Source: Enhygromyxa salina | Lineage (GTDB): Bacteria; Myxococcota_A; Polyangia; Nannocystales; Nannocystaceae | Assembly (NCBI RefSeq): GCF_000737335.2 | Contig: NZ_JMCC02000075.1 | Span: forward strand, 25,481-89,480 | Direction of reading: 5' to 3' | DNA: 64,000 bases | Translations under genes and position numbers: made by a program | Shown here: positions 1 through 8,607 of the stretch, piece after piece | Position numbering within the stretch: position 1 is the stretch's first letter | How the letters are laid out: each line of letters opens with the position of its first letter | The notes under the pieces: generated by a model | Database searches by the model: none | Told to the model about the DNA's origin: nothing | The model's input: the letters and a program-made list of their open reading frames with translations, nothing else

Positions 1-2
1 TC

Positions 3-374
3 GACCGCCAGGCGTTCATGCTGGATCCGCTGCTGCTGGTGTGGGCGCTCGCTGCAATGGGTATCGGCAAGTCACTCGTGTGGGCTCACGGTCCCACGTG
101 GGTCACCGCTGCGTTGGCGATTGCAATTGGCTGGTCCGGCCTGAGCTACGCGGCCGCGCTGATCCCCGCGACGGGCTCGGCCGCGTTTGTGCTGTTCCTG
201 GCGACGGGCGTCGCCTACAGCACTGGTGGGGTCATCTACGCGCGTCGGCGGCCAGACCCGATCCCGACGGTGTTCGGCTACCACGAGGTGTTTCACGTGT
301 TCGTGATCCTGGGCAGCAGCGTCCACTTCACGCACACGCTGGTGCTGCTGCGCCGCGCTGGGGCGCTGGGCTAA
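3..374 (+). CDS. PAQR/hemolysin III family membrane protein, C-terminal part
   Basis: This is the C-terminal end of an integral membrane protein whose start lies before the window; the frame is open from base 3. The visible 124 residues are mostly hydrophobic helices. The run GGVIYARRRPDP followed by a histidine-containing segment ending FHVFVILGSSVHF is the typical last part of hemolysin III/YqfA/AdipoR-like (PAQR) proteins. In that family a histidine cluster binds zinc and several members act as membrane hydrolases; here the activity is only inferred. Its TAA stop overlaps the stop of the convergent response regulator by 4 bases. The missing N-terminus prevents a check of total length. Confidence 0.85.
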   Translation, partial: DRQAFMLDPLLLVWALAAMGIGKSLVWAHGPTWVTAALAIAIGWSGLSYAAALIPATGSAAFVLFLATGVAYSTGGVIYARRRPDPIPTVFGYHEVFHVFVILGSSVHFTHTLVLLRRAGALG

Positions 375-1135
375 GCACCCTCGAGCCAGCTCCTAAACCG
401 TGCGGCGTTGGGCTGGCTCACGACCACATCCTCGCTCGCGGCCGGCTTCAGCTCGACCAGCAGCCGGCCCTTGAAGTAGCTCCTAAACCCGGAGACCGCG
501 TCGGCGTGCGCGAGGTACTGGCGGTTGATCCGAAAGAACCCAGCGCTGACCAGCTCGGCTTCGATGTCCGCCAAGGTCCGATCCAGCTCGAGCCGTCGCG
601 CGTCGCGTCGGACCAGCTCCGTGACGCCATCGCGCACACCAAAGTACGCGATCTCGTCGATCGGCACGGCCACGAAGGTGTCGCCGTCGCGGGCCAGCAG
701 CCGCCGGGCGGACGCGCGCGGCTGTCCAAGCGCGCGGGCCAGCGCAGCCAAGCGCGTGGAAAAATGGGCCTCGAGCCGTCGATACTTGCGCAATACGTCG
801 CCCAGCTCCGTGGTGGTGTAGGGCTTGAGCAGGTACGCGATCCCGTTTTGGGCGAGCGCCTCGACCATGTATTCGTCATAGGCGGTACAAAACACGATCG
901 GCGCGGCCGGCTGAACCTGGGCAAAGATCTCGAGCGAGAGCCCGTCGGACAGCTGCACGTCGGCGAACACGAGATCCGGCGCGCCCTGGTGGTGGTGGTC
1001 CTCGAACCAGCGCACCGCCTGCGCAACAGAGCCAAGCTCGGCGACGATCTCGAGCTGCGGATCCAGCTCGCGCAAGCTCGCGACCAAGCGTGCGCGCGCG
1101 GGCGGCTCGTCCTCGATGATCACCACGCGGGTCAC
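371..1135 (-). CDS. LytTR-family response regulator
   Basis: This 254-residue regulator has a CheY-like receiver (about residues 1-120). It carries the acidic pair in IIEDEP, the likely phosphoacceptor Asp59 in VFADVQL, and the switch lysine in LLKPY. The C-terminal half (about 150-250) matches a LytTR DNA-binding domain, with YFGVRDG and FFRINRQYLAH. It is read from GTG at 1135, which overlaps the stop of the upstream kinase as GTGA, so the two are translationally coupled. The pair should act as sensor and transcriptional regulator, like LytS/LytR or YehU/YehT. The longer reading that starts at 1318 lies inside the kinase gene and is rejected. Confidence 0.9.
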   Translation of the reverse strand: MTRVVIIEDEPPARARLVASLRELDPQLEIVAELGSVAQAVRWFEDHHHQGAPDLVFADVQLSDGLSLEIFAQVQPAAPIVFCTAYDEYMVEALAQNGIAYLLKPYTTTELGDVLRKYRRLEAHFSTRLAALARALGQPRASARRLLARDGDTFVAVPIDEIAYFGVRDGVTELVRRDARRLELDRTLADIEAELVSAGFFRINRQYLAHADAVSGFRSYFKGRLLVELKPAASEDVVVSQPNAARFRSWLEGA

Positions 1136-2295
1136 GACGCACACTCCTGTGCAGCCATTGCCAAGGGCACGCACACGCGAAATTCTTCGCCACGCTGATC
1201 GATCTGGATCCCGCGCCCAACCGCGAGCTTGCTGCGCTCGTCGAGGTTGCGCAGGCCGGTCCCGGCGGACTCGCGCACGCTCCGACGCGGACGGCGACGA
1301 TTGGCCACGAACATGCACGGCGCACCCTCGAGCTCGGCGTAGCCAACCTCGATCTCCAGCGGCGCGCCGGCCCCCACTTCGTTGTGCTTGATCGCGTTCT
1401 CGATCAGCAGCTGCAGAGCCGTTGGCGGCAACCGGGCGCCCGCTTGCATGGGCTTGGGCAGCTCGCAGCGCAGCGCCTCGCCGTAGCGGATCTGCATGAG
1501 CTCGAGGTAGGCCCGAGCAAAGCGCAGCTCCTCGGCCAGGGTGACCAAGCTCCGCCCGCGCTGACGCAGCAAGTATCGATAGATCCCCGCCAAGTCCTGG
1601 TTGAACGCGACCGCCCGGCGCGAGTCGGTCTTTATCAGGTGCCCGAGCGTGTTGAGCGAATTGAACAAGAAGTGCGGATCAACCTGAGCCAGAAAGCCCG
1701 AGAGCTCGGCCTCGGCCCGGGCGCGATCCAGGCGAGCGACCCGCAGCAGATCACCCTCGCGCTCTTTGATCAAGAACACGGTCTCGTAGGCGTGGGTCAC
1801 GAACACCACGCAGATCACGTTGATCAGCGCGACCGTGCGGATCGCATCGGCATCGGCCACCGCGCCAATCCACCCATACCAAGCCAGCAGCGCGACCACG
1901 GTGATCGGCGCCGTGTACAGCACGATCGCCGCCAGCAGCAGCGAGAGCTTGCGCAGCGGGTGATTGAACCAGCCGTAGTGGCGCCGCTGCTCGAACAACA
2001 ACCAGCGGTTTCCGTGCCAGATCGCCGCGGCCAGACCCAAGAACCACAGCGTGCCCAGCCAGTACGCGAGCTGGCCGGGGCCCACGCCGTCGAGCAGCGG
2101 CGTGACGCGGGGGATCATCAGGCCAAACCCCGCAATCCCCAGGCGCCGCACCCAGCGATCATCGATGTCGTGAGCCGGACTGTGCTCGGGGCTGGCCAGC
2201 TCACCAGAGCGAGCGCCCAGTTCACCCCCGTCTGGTCCCCGTTCGTCGGAATTGAGTTTCGCCTGCGCGGCGTCGAGTGTTAGCGAACTCGCCAT
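1132..2295 (-). CDS. LytS/YehU-type sensor histidine kinase
   Basis: This 387-residue membrane kinase has four to five hydrophobic helices between about residues 45 and 180. A His_kinase domain follows, with the phosphoacceptor histidine in DPHFLFNSLN, then an ATPase domain with the N-box ENAIKHN and a G-box GTGLRNL. This is the standard order of the LytS/YehU class, which pairs with LytTR regulators such as the one encoded directly downstream. The ATG at 2295 has a GAGGG ribosome site about 5 bases upstream. A TTG at 2313 would add six residues. The input signal cannot be read from the sequence because no recognisable extracellular sensor domain is seen. Confidence 0.9.
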   Translation of the reverse strand: MASSLTLDAAQAKLNSDERGPDGGELGARSGELASPEHSPAHDIDDRWVRRLGIAGFGLMIPRVTPLLDGVGPGQLAYWLGTLWFLGLAAAIWHGNRWLLFEQRRHYGWFNHPLRKLSLLLAAIVLYTAPITVVALLAWYGWIGAVADADAIRTVALINVICVVFVTHAYETVFLIKEREGDLLRVARLDRARAEAELSGFLAQVDPHFLFNSLNTLGHLIKTDSRRAVAFNQDLAGIYRYLLRQRGRSLVTLAEELRFARAYLELMQIRYGEALRCELPKPMQAGARLPPTALQLLIENAIKHNEVGAGAPLEIEVGYAELEGAPCMFVANRRRPRRSVRESAGTGLRNLDERSKLAVGRGIQIDQRGEEFRVCVPLAMAAQECAS

Positions 2296-2692
2296 GGATC
2301 CCTCACAGATCAACTACCTCGCCGTTGGCGCCGCGGCGCTCTCGAGCTTTCTGATCGGCGGCCTGTGGTACAGCCCCATCCTATTCGCCAAAGCGTGGAT
2401 GCGCGAGGCCGGTCTGAGCGAGGACGAGCTGAGCAAGGGCGTGGGCCGGACCTTTGGCGTCTCGTTCTTGATCTCGGTGGTGATCGCCTTGAACCTGGCG
2501 TTCTTCTTGGGTCCCGACGTCACCCTGGTCACGGGCATGACTTACGGCGCGCTCGCGTCCGTGTGGGTCGGGGGCTCGATGGCGATCACCTTCTCGTTCG
2601 AGCGGCGCAGCCTGGTGCTCACCCTGATCGACGCGGGCTACCACGCGGTCGCCTACACGGTCATGGGCGCGATCATTGGAGCCTGGCACTGA
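2294..2692 (+). CDS. DUF1761 small membrane protein
   Basis: This 132-residue protein has four hydrophobic helices and the DUF1761 signature: an N-terminal GGLWYSPILFAKAW followed by a short charged loop and later a GGSMAITFSFERRS region. The family has no established biochemical role. Its ATG lies within the same CATG as the start codon of the divergent histidine kinase, so the two coding sequences overlap by 2 bases. Each promoter must therefore lie inside the other gene or transcripts must start very close by. No strong ribosome site is visible ahead of this ATG. Confidence 0.8.
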   Translation: MDPSQINYLAVGAAALSSFLIGGLWYSPILFAKAWMREAGLSEDELSKGVGRTFGVSFLISVVIALNLAFFLGPDVTLVTGMTYGALASVWVGGSMAITFSFERRSLVLTLIDAGYHAVAYTVMGAIIGAWH

Positions 2693-2734
2693 TCGACGTG
2701 GACAGCGGGAGGTTGGGCCTGCCAGAATCCCAGC

Positions 2735-3487
<753 letters not shown>

Positions 3488-3512
3488 CCACACCCCGCGA
3501 ACACCCCCCCAG

Positions 3513-3933
3513 TTGGGAGCGAGCGAAGCGAGTGACCGCGAAGGGCGAAACCGTCTAGGGGGCCAGTCACTCCCCCAAGCACGCCGCCCCTCGCGGGGGC
3601 AGAGCATCGAATGGAGCGCCATCCGGTGGCCGTAATCGCCCAGACAAGAGCCCCCTCCTAGGGGGCCAAACATGCGGATGCGAACAGCCAGCCAATTGGG
3701 AGCGAGCGAAGCGAGTGACCGCGAAGTGCGAAACCATCTACGGGGCCAGTCACTCCCCCAAGCACGCCGCCCCTCGCGGGGGCAGAGCATCGAATGGAGC
3801 GCCATCCGGTGGCCGTAATCGCCCAGACAAGAGCCCCCTCCTAGGGGGCCAAACATGCGGATGCGAACAGCCAGCCAATTGGGAGCGAGCGAAGCGAGTG
3901 ACCGCGAAGTGCGAAACCGCCTGTGGGGGTCTA
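3513..3933. repeat. 183-bp tandem intergenic repeat (2.3 units)
   Basis: Three starts of the string TTGGGAGCGAGCGAAGCGAG lie at 3513, 3696 and 3879, giving a 183-bp period with two full, nearly identical units and a partial third. Each full unit contains the hairpin AGCCCCCTCCTAGGGGGCC and a CATG that follows it. The last stretch, 3831-3931, has the same layout as the repeat units near 21.4, 22.5 and 29.0 kb: a GAGCCCCC hairpin start, a GAGCGAAGCGA core and a TGTGGGGGTC end. The end abuts the stop codon of the gene that terminates at 3934. No coding potential is convincing. Confidence 0.8.
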
Positions 3934-5571
3934 TCAAAACGCGAAGGGGACATCGAAGATGATCGGGATCCCAGCCGAGGGCAGGGTCCAGCGGCGCATC
4001 TTCTTGGCCGAGCACTTCGCCACGCCGTAGCCGACCTCGTCCTTGCCAATGTCGACCTTGGTCACGACCCCGTCTTGATCCAGCGAGACCGTGAACACCA
4101 CGTTGCCCGCCAGGTCTGGCTTGCCAACCCGCGCGTCTTCCAAACACGCGAGCAGATCACCCACTCGCTGGGTGACCCCCTGGCGGATCGCCGGGGTCAT
4201 CTTGGACTTGGTCAGCAGCGACTCTTCCGGCGGCGCTGGCTTGGGCGGCTCAGCGGGCGTGTCCGCGGCGGGTTGAGGAGCGGGGGCCGGGGCTGGAGCT
4301 GGCGCGGGGACGACGGCCCCACCGTTGGCGGCCGCCTGGGTCCCGCCGTTCGCCGCCGGCTGCGTCCCACCGTTGGCGGCCGGCTGCGTCCCGCCGTTCG
4401 CCGCGGGGGCTGGCTCGGTGCCAGGCGGACCGGGCACGTCCTTGAACCCGCCAAACGCGGTACCGCCACCCGCCCCTGAAGCTGGTGCAGGCGCGCTGCC
4501 ACCCGAGCCGCGCACGGCCGAGCCGCGCCCGCCACCGCCACGACCTCCTCCACCTCCGCCACTTGCAACCCCAGGTGCGTCGGCGACTGGCGCTGGCACT
4601 TGGCCGTAGGGCAAGCCCGTGTTCGGGTCGATCGGCACAGCGGCCGGAGCGGGTGGCGCTGGCGGTGCGGGCTGCTGCTGCTCCTGCTGCGCGGCCAGCT
4701 GCGCCGCCGGATCCACGGCAGCCGGATCACCCTGGTCTTTCTTGTCACCAAACGCGATCCACAGCAGCGCGATCACGGCCACCGCCGACACGCCGCCCAA
4801 GATCCACGTGTTGCGATCGACCGCGCCGCTCGCCGCCACGGCCACCATCGAGTCGTCACCATCATCTTCGTCGAACTCGTCGTCGTCCCATTCGCGGGCC
4901 CGCGCGGCTCGAGCCTTGCGCGCCTCGGCCCGACGCTTCTTCCTGCGCCGCTCGGCCTCGCGTTGCCGCGCTCGCTCGAGCTCGTCATCTTCGGGATCGT
5001 CAAAGTCATCGAGATCAGCGTCGTCGTCATCAAGGTCGTAGTCACCGACCACCTGGGCGTCGATCGACCCGCCGTCCGCACCGACGACGGTCGCGTCGGC
5101 GAGCTTGCGTTCGCGCTTGCTGCGAGGCCGGGGCTCGTCGTCCTCGTTGGTGCCCCCACCACGCCCGGCCGCTGCCCCGCCGACAAACCCCATCTGCGCG
5201 GCAAGGCGCGGATCCAGGCGCGGATCCATCATGGGGCCCCCAGGCCACCCCCACGGCATGCCCATGCCCGCTGGCATCAGCTGCTGCGGCCCCAGGGCGA
5301 CCAGCGACGAAGCCGAGGCCCGGCCGCTGCGACGCATGGCCACGGCCGAGCAGCGGATCGCCTCGCGGACCTTGGGCGCGTGCTCGAGCTCCCTGCGAAG
5401 GCTGTCCAAGTCCGAGGGCAGCGGGATCCCCAGCGCCTCGAACTCGGCGACCTCGGCGGCCCGGGTCTCGGGATCGATGTCGGCGGTCACCGGCCCTGCG
5501 TCGCGCCAGCGCTCGAACTCGAACGCGTCCTCGGCCGCCAGCAACAGAATCTCTTTGGCGTTCGCTTGCAT
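3934..5571 (-). CDS. AgmX/PglI C-terminal domain protein with one membrane helix
   Basis: This 545-residue protein has an acidic and basic low-complexity N-terminal half. One membrane helix (TWILGGVSAVAVIALLW, about residue 255) is followed by a long Pro/Ala/Gly-rich segment with repeated PAANGGTQ. A C-terminal domain of about 95 residues ends in LPSAGIPIIFDVPFAF. That last domain matches the TonB-like AgmX/PglI C-terminal domain common in myxobacteria, where related proteins act in gliding motility or envelope processes. The long flexible region could span the periplasm. It sits 2 bases after the sigma-like gene, so they form one operon. The precise partner is unknown. Confidence 0.75.
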   Translation of the reverse strand: MQANAKEILLLAAEDAFEFERWRDAGPVTADIDPETRAAEVAEFEALGIPLPSDLDSLRRELEHAPKVREAIRCSAVAMRRSGRASASSLVALGPQQLMPAGMGMPWGWPGGPMMDPRLDPRLAAQMGFVGGAAAGRGGGTNEDDEPRPRSKRERKLADATVVGADGGSIDAQVVGDYDLDDDDADLDDFDDPEDDELERARQREAERRRKKRRAEARKARAARAREWDDDEFDEDDGDDSMVAVAASGAVDRNTWILGGVSAVAVIALLWIAFGDKKDQGDPAAVDPAAQLAAQQEQQQPAPPAPPAPAAVPIDPNTGLPYGQVPAPVADAPGVASGGGGGGRGGGGRGSAVRGSGGSAPAPASGAGGGTAFGGFKDVPGPPGTEPAPAANGGTQPAANGGTQPAANGGTQAAANGGAVVPAPAPAPAPAPQPAADTPAEPPKPAPPEESLLTKSKMTPAIRQGVTQRVGDLLACLEDARVGKPDLAGNVVFTVSLDQDGVVTKVDIGKDEVGYGVAKCSAKKMRRWTLPSAGIPIIFDVPFAF

Positions 5572-5573
5572 CG

Positions 5574-6149
5574 CTAAAAACCCAACTTTCCGAGCTCGTA
5601 GCCGAGCATGGTTCGAAACGCCCGCAGCGCCCCGGCGAACTCGCCGTCGCTCTTGCGGGCCAAGATCGGCGAGGCAGTCTTGAGCATGCGCGCGGTCTCG
5701 TGACCGCTGCGAACATCCAGGGCCTGCCCCTCTTCGGCGAGCGCCAGCCAGGTATGGGCGAGCTCGCGGGCGTCGGGGTTGTGACTCTGGGTCAGCTTTT
5801 GCAGCGCCACAGCGACCGCGCTGGCGAGTCGATCCGTGTCGGCGAGCTCGAGCCGCCGCAGCCCGGTTGGCGCCGCGCCAGGCTCGAGCTCGTCACGGCG
5901 CAGCGCGACGAAGGTCATCACGTAGCCGCGCAGCGAGCCGCGCAGCTCGAAGTCCGGCGCGCTGAGCCGGTTGAGCAGGCGGGCGCGCAGCGGCCCAACG
6001 ATGTGATCGAGGCGCCCCCGCGCGTCGGAGACCCCGGGGATCTCGAGCTCGCGCACGGCCTCGCGGATCAGCTCGGCGAAGGCGTGCAGCGCCGCCCGAT
6101 CACCGACGCGGATGCTCGCTAGCAGCTGCTCGTCGCGGACCGAAGGCAT
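5574..6149 (-). CDS. degenerate sigma-70 region 2-like protein
   Basis: The product has 191 residues. Its start, DEQLLASIRVGDRAALHAFAEL, resembles the opening of ECF sigma factors, and a segment near residues 60-90 could correspond to a worn region 2. No clear region 4 helix-turn-helix is visible in the C-terminal half. It is immediately upstream of the AgmX-like gene with a 2-base gap. It may be a diverged sigma factor dedicated to its partner, or an unrelated helical protein. The family assignment is tentative; the open reading frame itself is supported by its tight coupling. Confidence 0.6.
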   Translation of the reverse strand: MPSVRDEQLLASIRVGDRAALHAFAELIREAVRELEIPGVSDARGRLDHIVGPLRARLLNRLSAPDFELRGSLRGYVMTFVALRRDELEPGAAPTGLRRLELADTDRLASAVAVALQKLTQSHNPDARELAHTWLALAEEGQALDVRSGHETARMLKTASPILARKSDGEFAGALRAFRTMLGYELGKLGF

Positions 6150-6204
6150 GTCCGCCGAGTATATGCGGGGACGTCGCGGCGCGGGTCGCGGGGTGTGTTC
6201 AGCT

Positions 6205-6225
6205 CGGGCGAGGGCTCCTCGCCCG
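6205..6225. terminator. GC-rich hairpin between divergent genes
   Basis: A perfect 9-bp stem, CGGGCGAGG / CCTCGCCCG, with a 3-base loop lies between the divergent genes starting at 6149 (minus) and 6315 (plus). It lacks a T-run. A nearly identical arm sequence occurs in the hairpin at 39541-39564, so this may be a recurring structural element rather than a simple terminator. Confidence 0.4.
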
Positions 6226-6314
6226 CTCGCGGACGCCCTTCGCGGGCCGATTCACCGCGGCTATCTCCAGATCCCGACGGCGGACCTGGCCCGCACGCAT
6301 GACGATCGGATAGC

Positions 6315-7817
6315 GTGCATGCGGTGTCCGAACCTGCTCAGCGCCGTGTCGGCAGCTATCGGATCGTCCGAAGGTTGGCCGTTGGCGGCATGGCCGAGAT
6401 CTTCTTGGCCCGGCTCGAGGCGGCCCACGGGTTCACCAAGCAGGTCGTGCTCAAGCGCCTGCTGCCCCACCTTTGCGAGGATCCCAGCTTCATCGAGATG
6501 TTCTTGTACGAGGCGCGCCTCGCCGCTCGCCTCAGCCACCCCAACATCGCGCAGGTCTTCGACATTGGTGAGAGTGACGAGCGGGTCTACTACGCGATGG
6601 AGTACGTCCACGGGGCGGACCTGCGCGACGTGGCCAAGCGCATCGACGCGACCTGGAACGCGCCGCCGCTCGAGCTGGTGATCGGCGTGTGCATCGGCGT
6701 CGCGGCCGGGCTCCACTACGCCCACACGGCCCGCGACGAGACCGGCCGCCCGCTGGCGATCGTCCACCGCGACGTCAGCCCCGCGAACGTGGTCGTGACC
6801 TACGGTGGCGTGGCCAAGCTGCTCGACTTTGGGGTCGCCAAGGCCAAGCTCGACGGCAAAGAGAGCACCGCCGTCGGCGTGCTCAAGGGCAAGCTCCCGT
6901 ACATGTCGCCCGAGCAGATCGACTGCTCGGTGGCCCTGGACAGCCGCAGCGACGTGTTCTCGCTCGGCGTGATGTTGTGGGAGTTGACGACCCTGCAGCG
7001 GCTGTATCGCTGCGACAGCCAGATGGAGACGATCCGTCGCATCACCCGCGAAGACGCCCCGCCGCCGTCGGGCGTGCGCAAAGACTACCCGCCAGCGCTC
7101 GAGAAGATCGTGCTGCGCGCCCTCGCCCGTGACCGCGACCAACGCTACGCCAGCGCCTTCGAGCTGCAGCGAGCGCTCGAGGCGTTCGCGCTGGATCAGC
7201 AGCTGGTGGTGTCGCCCTCGAGGATCGCCGAGCTCATGGCCGAGCTGTTCGCCGAAGAGCTCGAGGGCGAGCGCGCGCAGCTCGAGGATGAGCCGCGCGA
7301 GGTGACGGACTCCGAGGTGTTCACGACCCACTGGTCGGCCGAAGCCAACGCCGCGCCCAGCGGCGGCGCGGACCAGCACGAGGCTCCGACCCGGCTGTCC
7401 GTCGTGGCACCCAGCCCCGGACCGGCGGTCCCCGGACCAACGAGCCCAGATGACCCGAGCACGCGCCGCCGTCAGCCGTGGCCGTGGATCGGCGGCGCGG
7501 TTGGTGGGGCGCTGCTGGTCGCGCTGACCTGGAAGCTCGCGGGGAACGCTGGGTCGGACGAACAACCGCGCGCGCGCCCAGAGGTGGTCGACAGCCAGCC
7601 ACCCGAGCAGCCGCCCGAGCCCAGCCCAGCCCCCGCTGTCGTCACCCCGCCGGCCCAGCCAGCCCCGGTCGCCCAGCCGGCGAGCGCCAAGCCAGCCCCA
7701 CCGAGCAGCGAACGACCGCCGGACAAGCCCAAGCAACGCGAGCCAAAGCGCCAGACCAAGAAGACCTCGAAGCCAGACACCAACTGGAACAAGAACTCTC
7801 TGGCGCTCCCCAACTGA
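6315..7817 (+). CDS. Hanks-type serine/threonine protein kinase, membrane anchored
   Basis: This 500-residue kinase has a catalytic domain at about residues 15-285: a glycine loop (LAVGGMAE), catalytic Lys47 in VVLKRLL, HRDVSPAN at 151-158 and DFG at 171-173. The SPAN wording in place of KPxN is frequent in myxobacterial kinases. An acidic linker leads to one membrane helix at about 389-406 (WPWIGGAVGGALLVALTW). A Pro-rich tail then ends in basic residues, probably outside the cytoplasm. It starts at GTG 6315; a GTG at 6324 is also possible. Two genes for exported proteins follow within 8 bases and by ATGA overlap, suggesting one operon. Its substrates are unknown. Confidence 0.9.
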   Translation: MHAVSEPAQRRVGSYRIVRRLAVGGMAEIFLARLEAAHGFTKQVVLKRLLPHLCEDPSFIEMFLYEARLAARLSHPNIAQVFDIGESDERVYYAMEYVHGADLRDVAKRIDATWNAPPLELVIGVCIGVAAGLHYAHTARDETGRPLAIVHRDVSPANVVVTYGGVAKLLDFGVAKAKLDGKESTAVGVLKGKLPYMSPEQIDCSVALDSRSDVFSLGVMLWELTTLQRLYRCDSQMETIRRITREDAPPPSGVRKDYPPALEKIVLRALARDRDQRYASAFELQRALEAFALDQQLVVSPSRIAELMAELFAEELEGERAQLEDEPREVTDSEVFTTHWSAEANAAPSGGADQHEAPTRLSVVAPSPGPAVPGPTSPDDPSTRRRQPWPWIGGAVGGALLVALTWKLAGNAGSDEQPRARPEVVDSQPPEQPPEPSPAPAVVTPPAQPAPVAQPASAKPAPPSSERPPDKPKQREPKRQTKKTSKPDTNWNKNSLALPN

Positions 7818-7824
7818 GCTTCAC

Positions 7825-8607
7825 ATGCCGCGTCGCTCCCTCGCTCTCTTCATCTCGATCGCCTGCATCTGGGCGCCCACGCGGGCGGCCGAGGCATCCC
7901 CCGCCACGCGAGCGGACGCCGACGCGCACTACGAAGCGGCGGCCGAGCTCTACGCCCGCGAAGACTACGCCGGGGCTGCCAGCGAGTTCGCGGTTGCCTA
8001 CGCCCTGGCCCCGCGGGTCGACACGCTGTTCGCTTGGGCCCAGGCCGAGCGGCTCGCGGGACACTACGAAGAAGCGCTCGAGCTGTACGAACGCCTGCTC
8101 GCTGGCAACCTGTCCAAGGCCCAGCGCGAGGCGATCGAGACCTTGCGCTTCCAAGTCCGGGGCGAGCTCGTCATCGCGCCCCCCAAGCCAGCGACCGAGC
8201 CCGAACCGCCAGAGCCAGCGCCCGGACTGAGCGAGCCAGCAGCCGAGCACGACGACGACGCTCCGTCAGCCCGCCGCGGCGTCGGGGCGATCAGCGTCGG
8301 CGCTGGGCTGACGGCGCTCGCGGGCGGGCTGCTGGTCGGTGGCGCGGTGGTCGACAGCCGCGTCATCTCGGCCAACACCTACACGGACTTCGAGGCCGCG
8401 TTCAATCGAAACACGGGCCGGGGCCGCGGCGCGATCGGGCTGTACGCCAGCGGTGGGGTCCTGGCCGCGGCGGGCCTCGTCACGTTGATCGTTGGCGCGG
8501 TCCGCCTCCATCGATCCAAGCACCCACCGCGCACACAAATCGGCGTCGCGCCGGCGCTAGGCCGCGACCACGTCGGTGTCGTGCTGACGATCGGGAGCTG
8601 GCGATGA
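7825..8607 (+). CDS. exported TPR-like protein with two C-terminal membrane helices
   Basis: The 260-residue product begins with a signal peptide (MPRRSLALFISIACIWAPTRA). It continues with about two tetratricopeptide-like helical pairs (residues 28-105; AHYEAAAELYAREDYAGA and HYEEALELYERLL) and a Pro/Glu-rich linker. Two hydrophobic segments follow (about 152-175 and 205-228). Small TPR proteins of this layout often follow kinases in myxobacterial genomes, and this one lies 7 bases after the kinase stop. It may hold a protein assembly in the periplasm, but no partner can be named. Its stop overlaps the next gene's start as ATGA. Confidence 0.75.
   Translation: MPRRSLALFISIACIWAPTRAAEASPATRADADAHYEAAAELYAREDYAGAASEFAVAYALAPRVDTLFAWAQAERLAGHYEEALELYERLLAGNLSKAQREAIETLRFQVRGELVIAPPKPATEPEPPEPAPGLSEPAAEHDDDAPSARRGVGAISVGAGLTALAGGLLVGGAVVDSRVISANTYTDFEAAFNRNTGRGRGAIGLYASGGVLAAAGLVTLIVGAVRLHRSKHPPRTQIGVAPALGRDHVGVVLTIGSWR

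Noticed and set aside
3513..3933. CRISPR array
   Set aside because: The repeats are 183-bp tandem copies without unique spacers, and no cas gene is near.
4485..6122. 545-codon plus-strand frame antisense to the AgmX-like and sigma-like genes
   Set aside because: The product is Arg/Pro/His-rich without domains, and both minus-strand genes beneath it have clear protein features.
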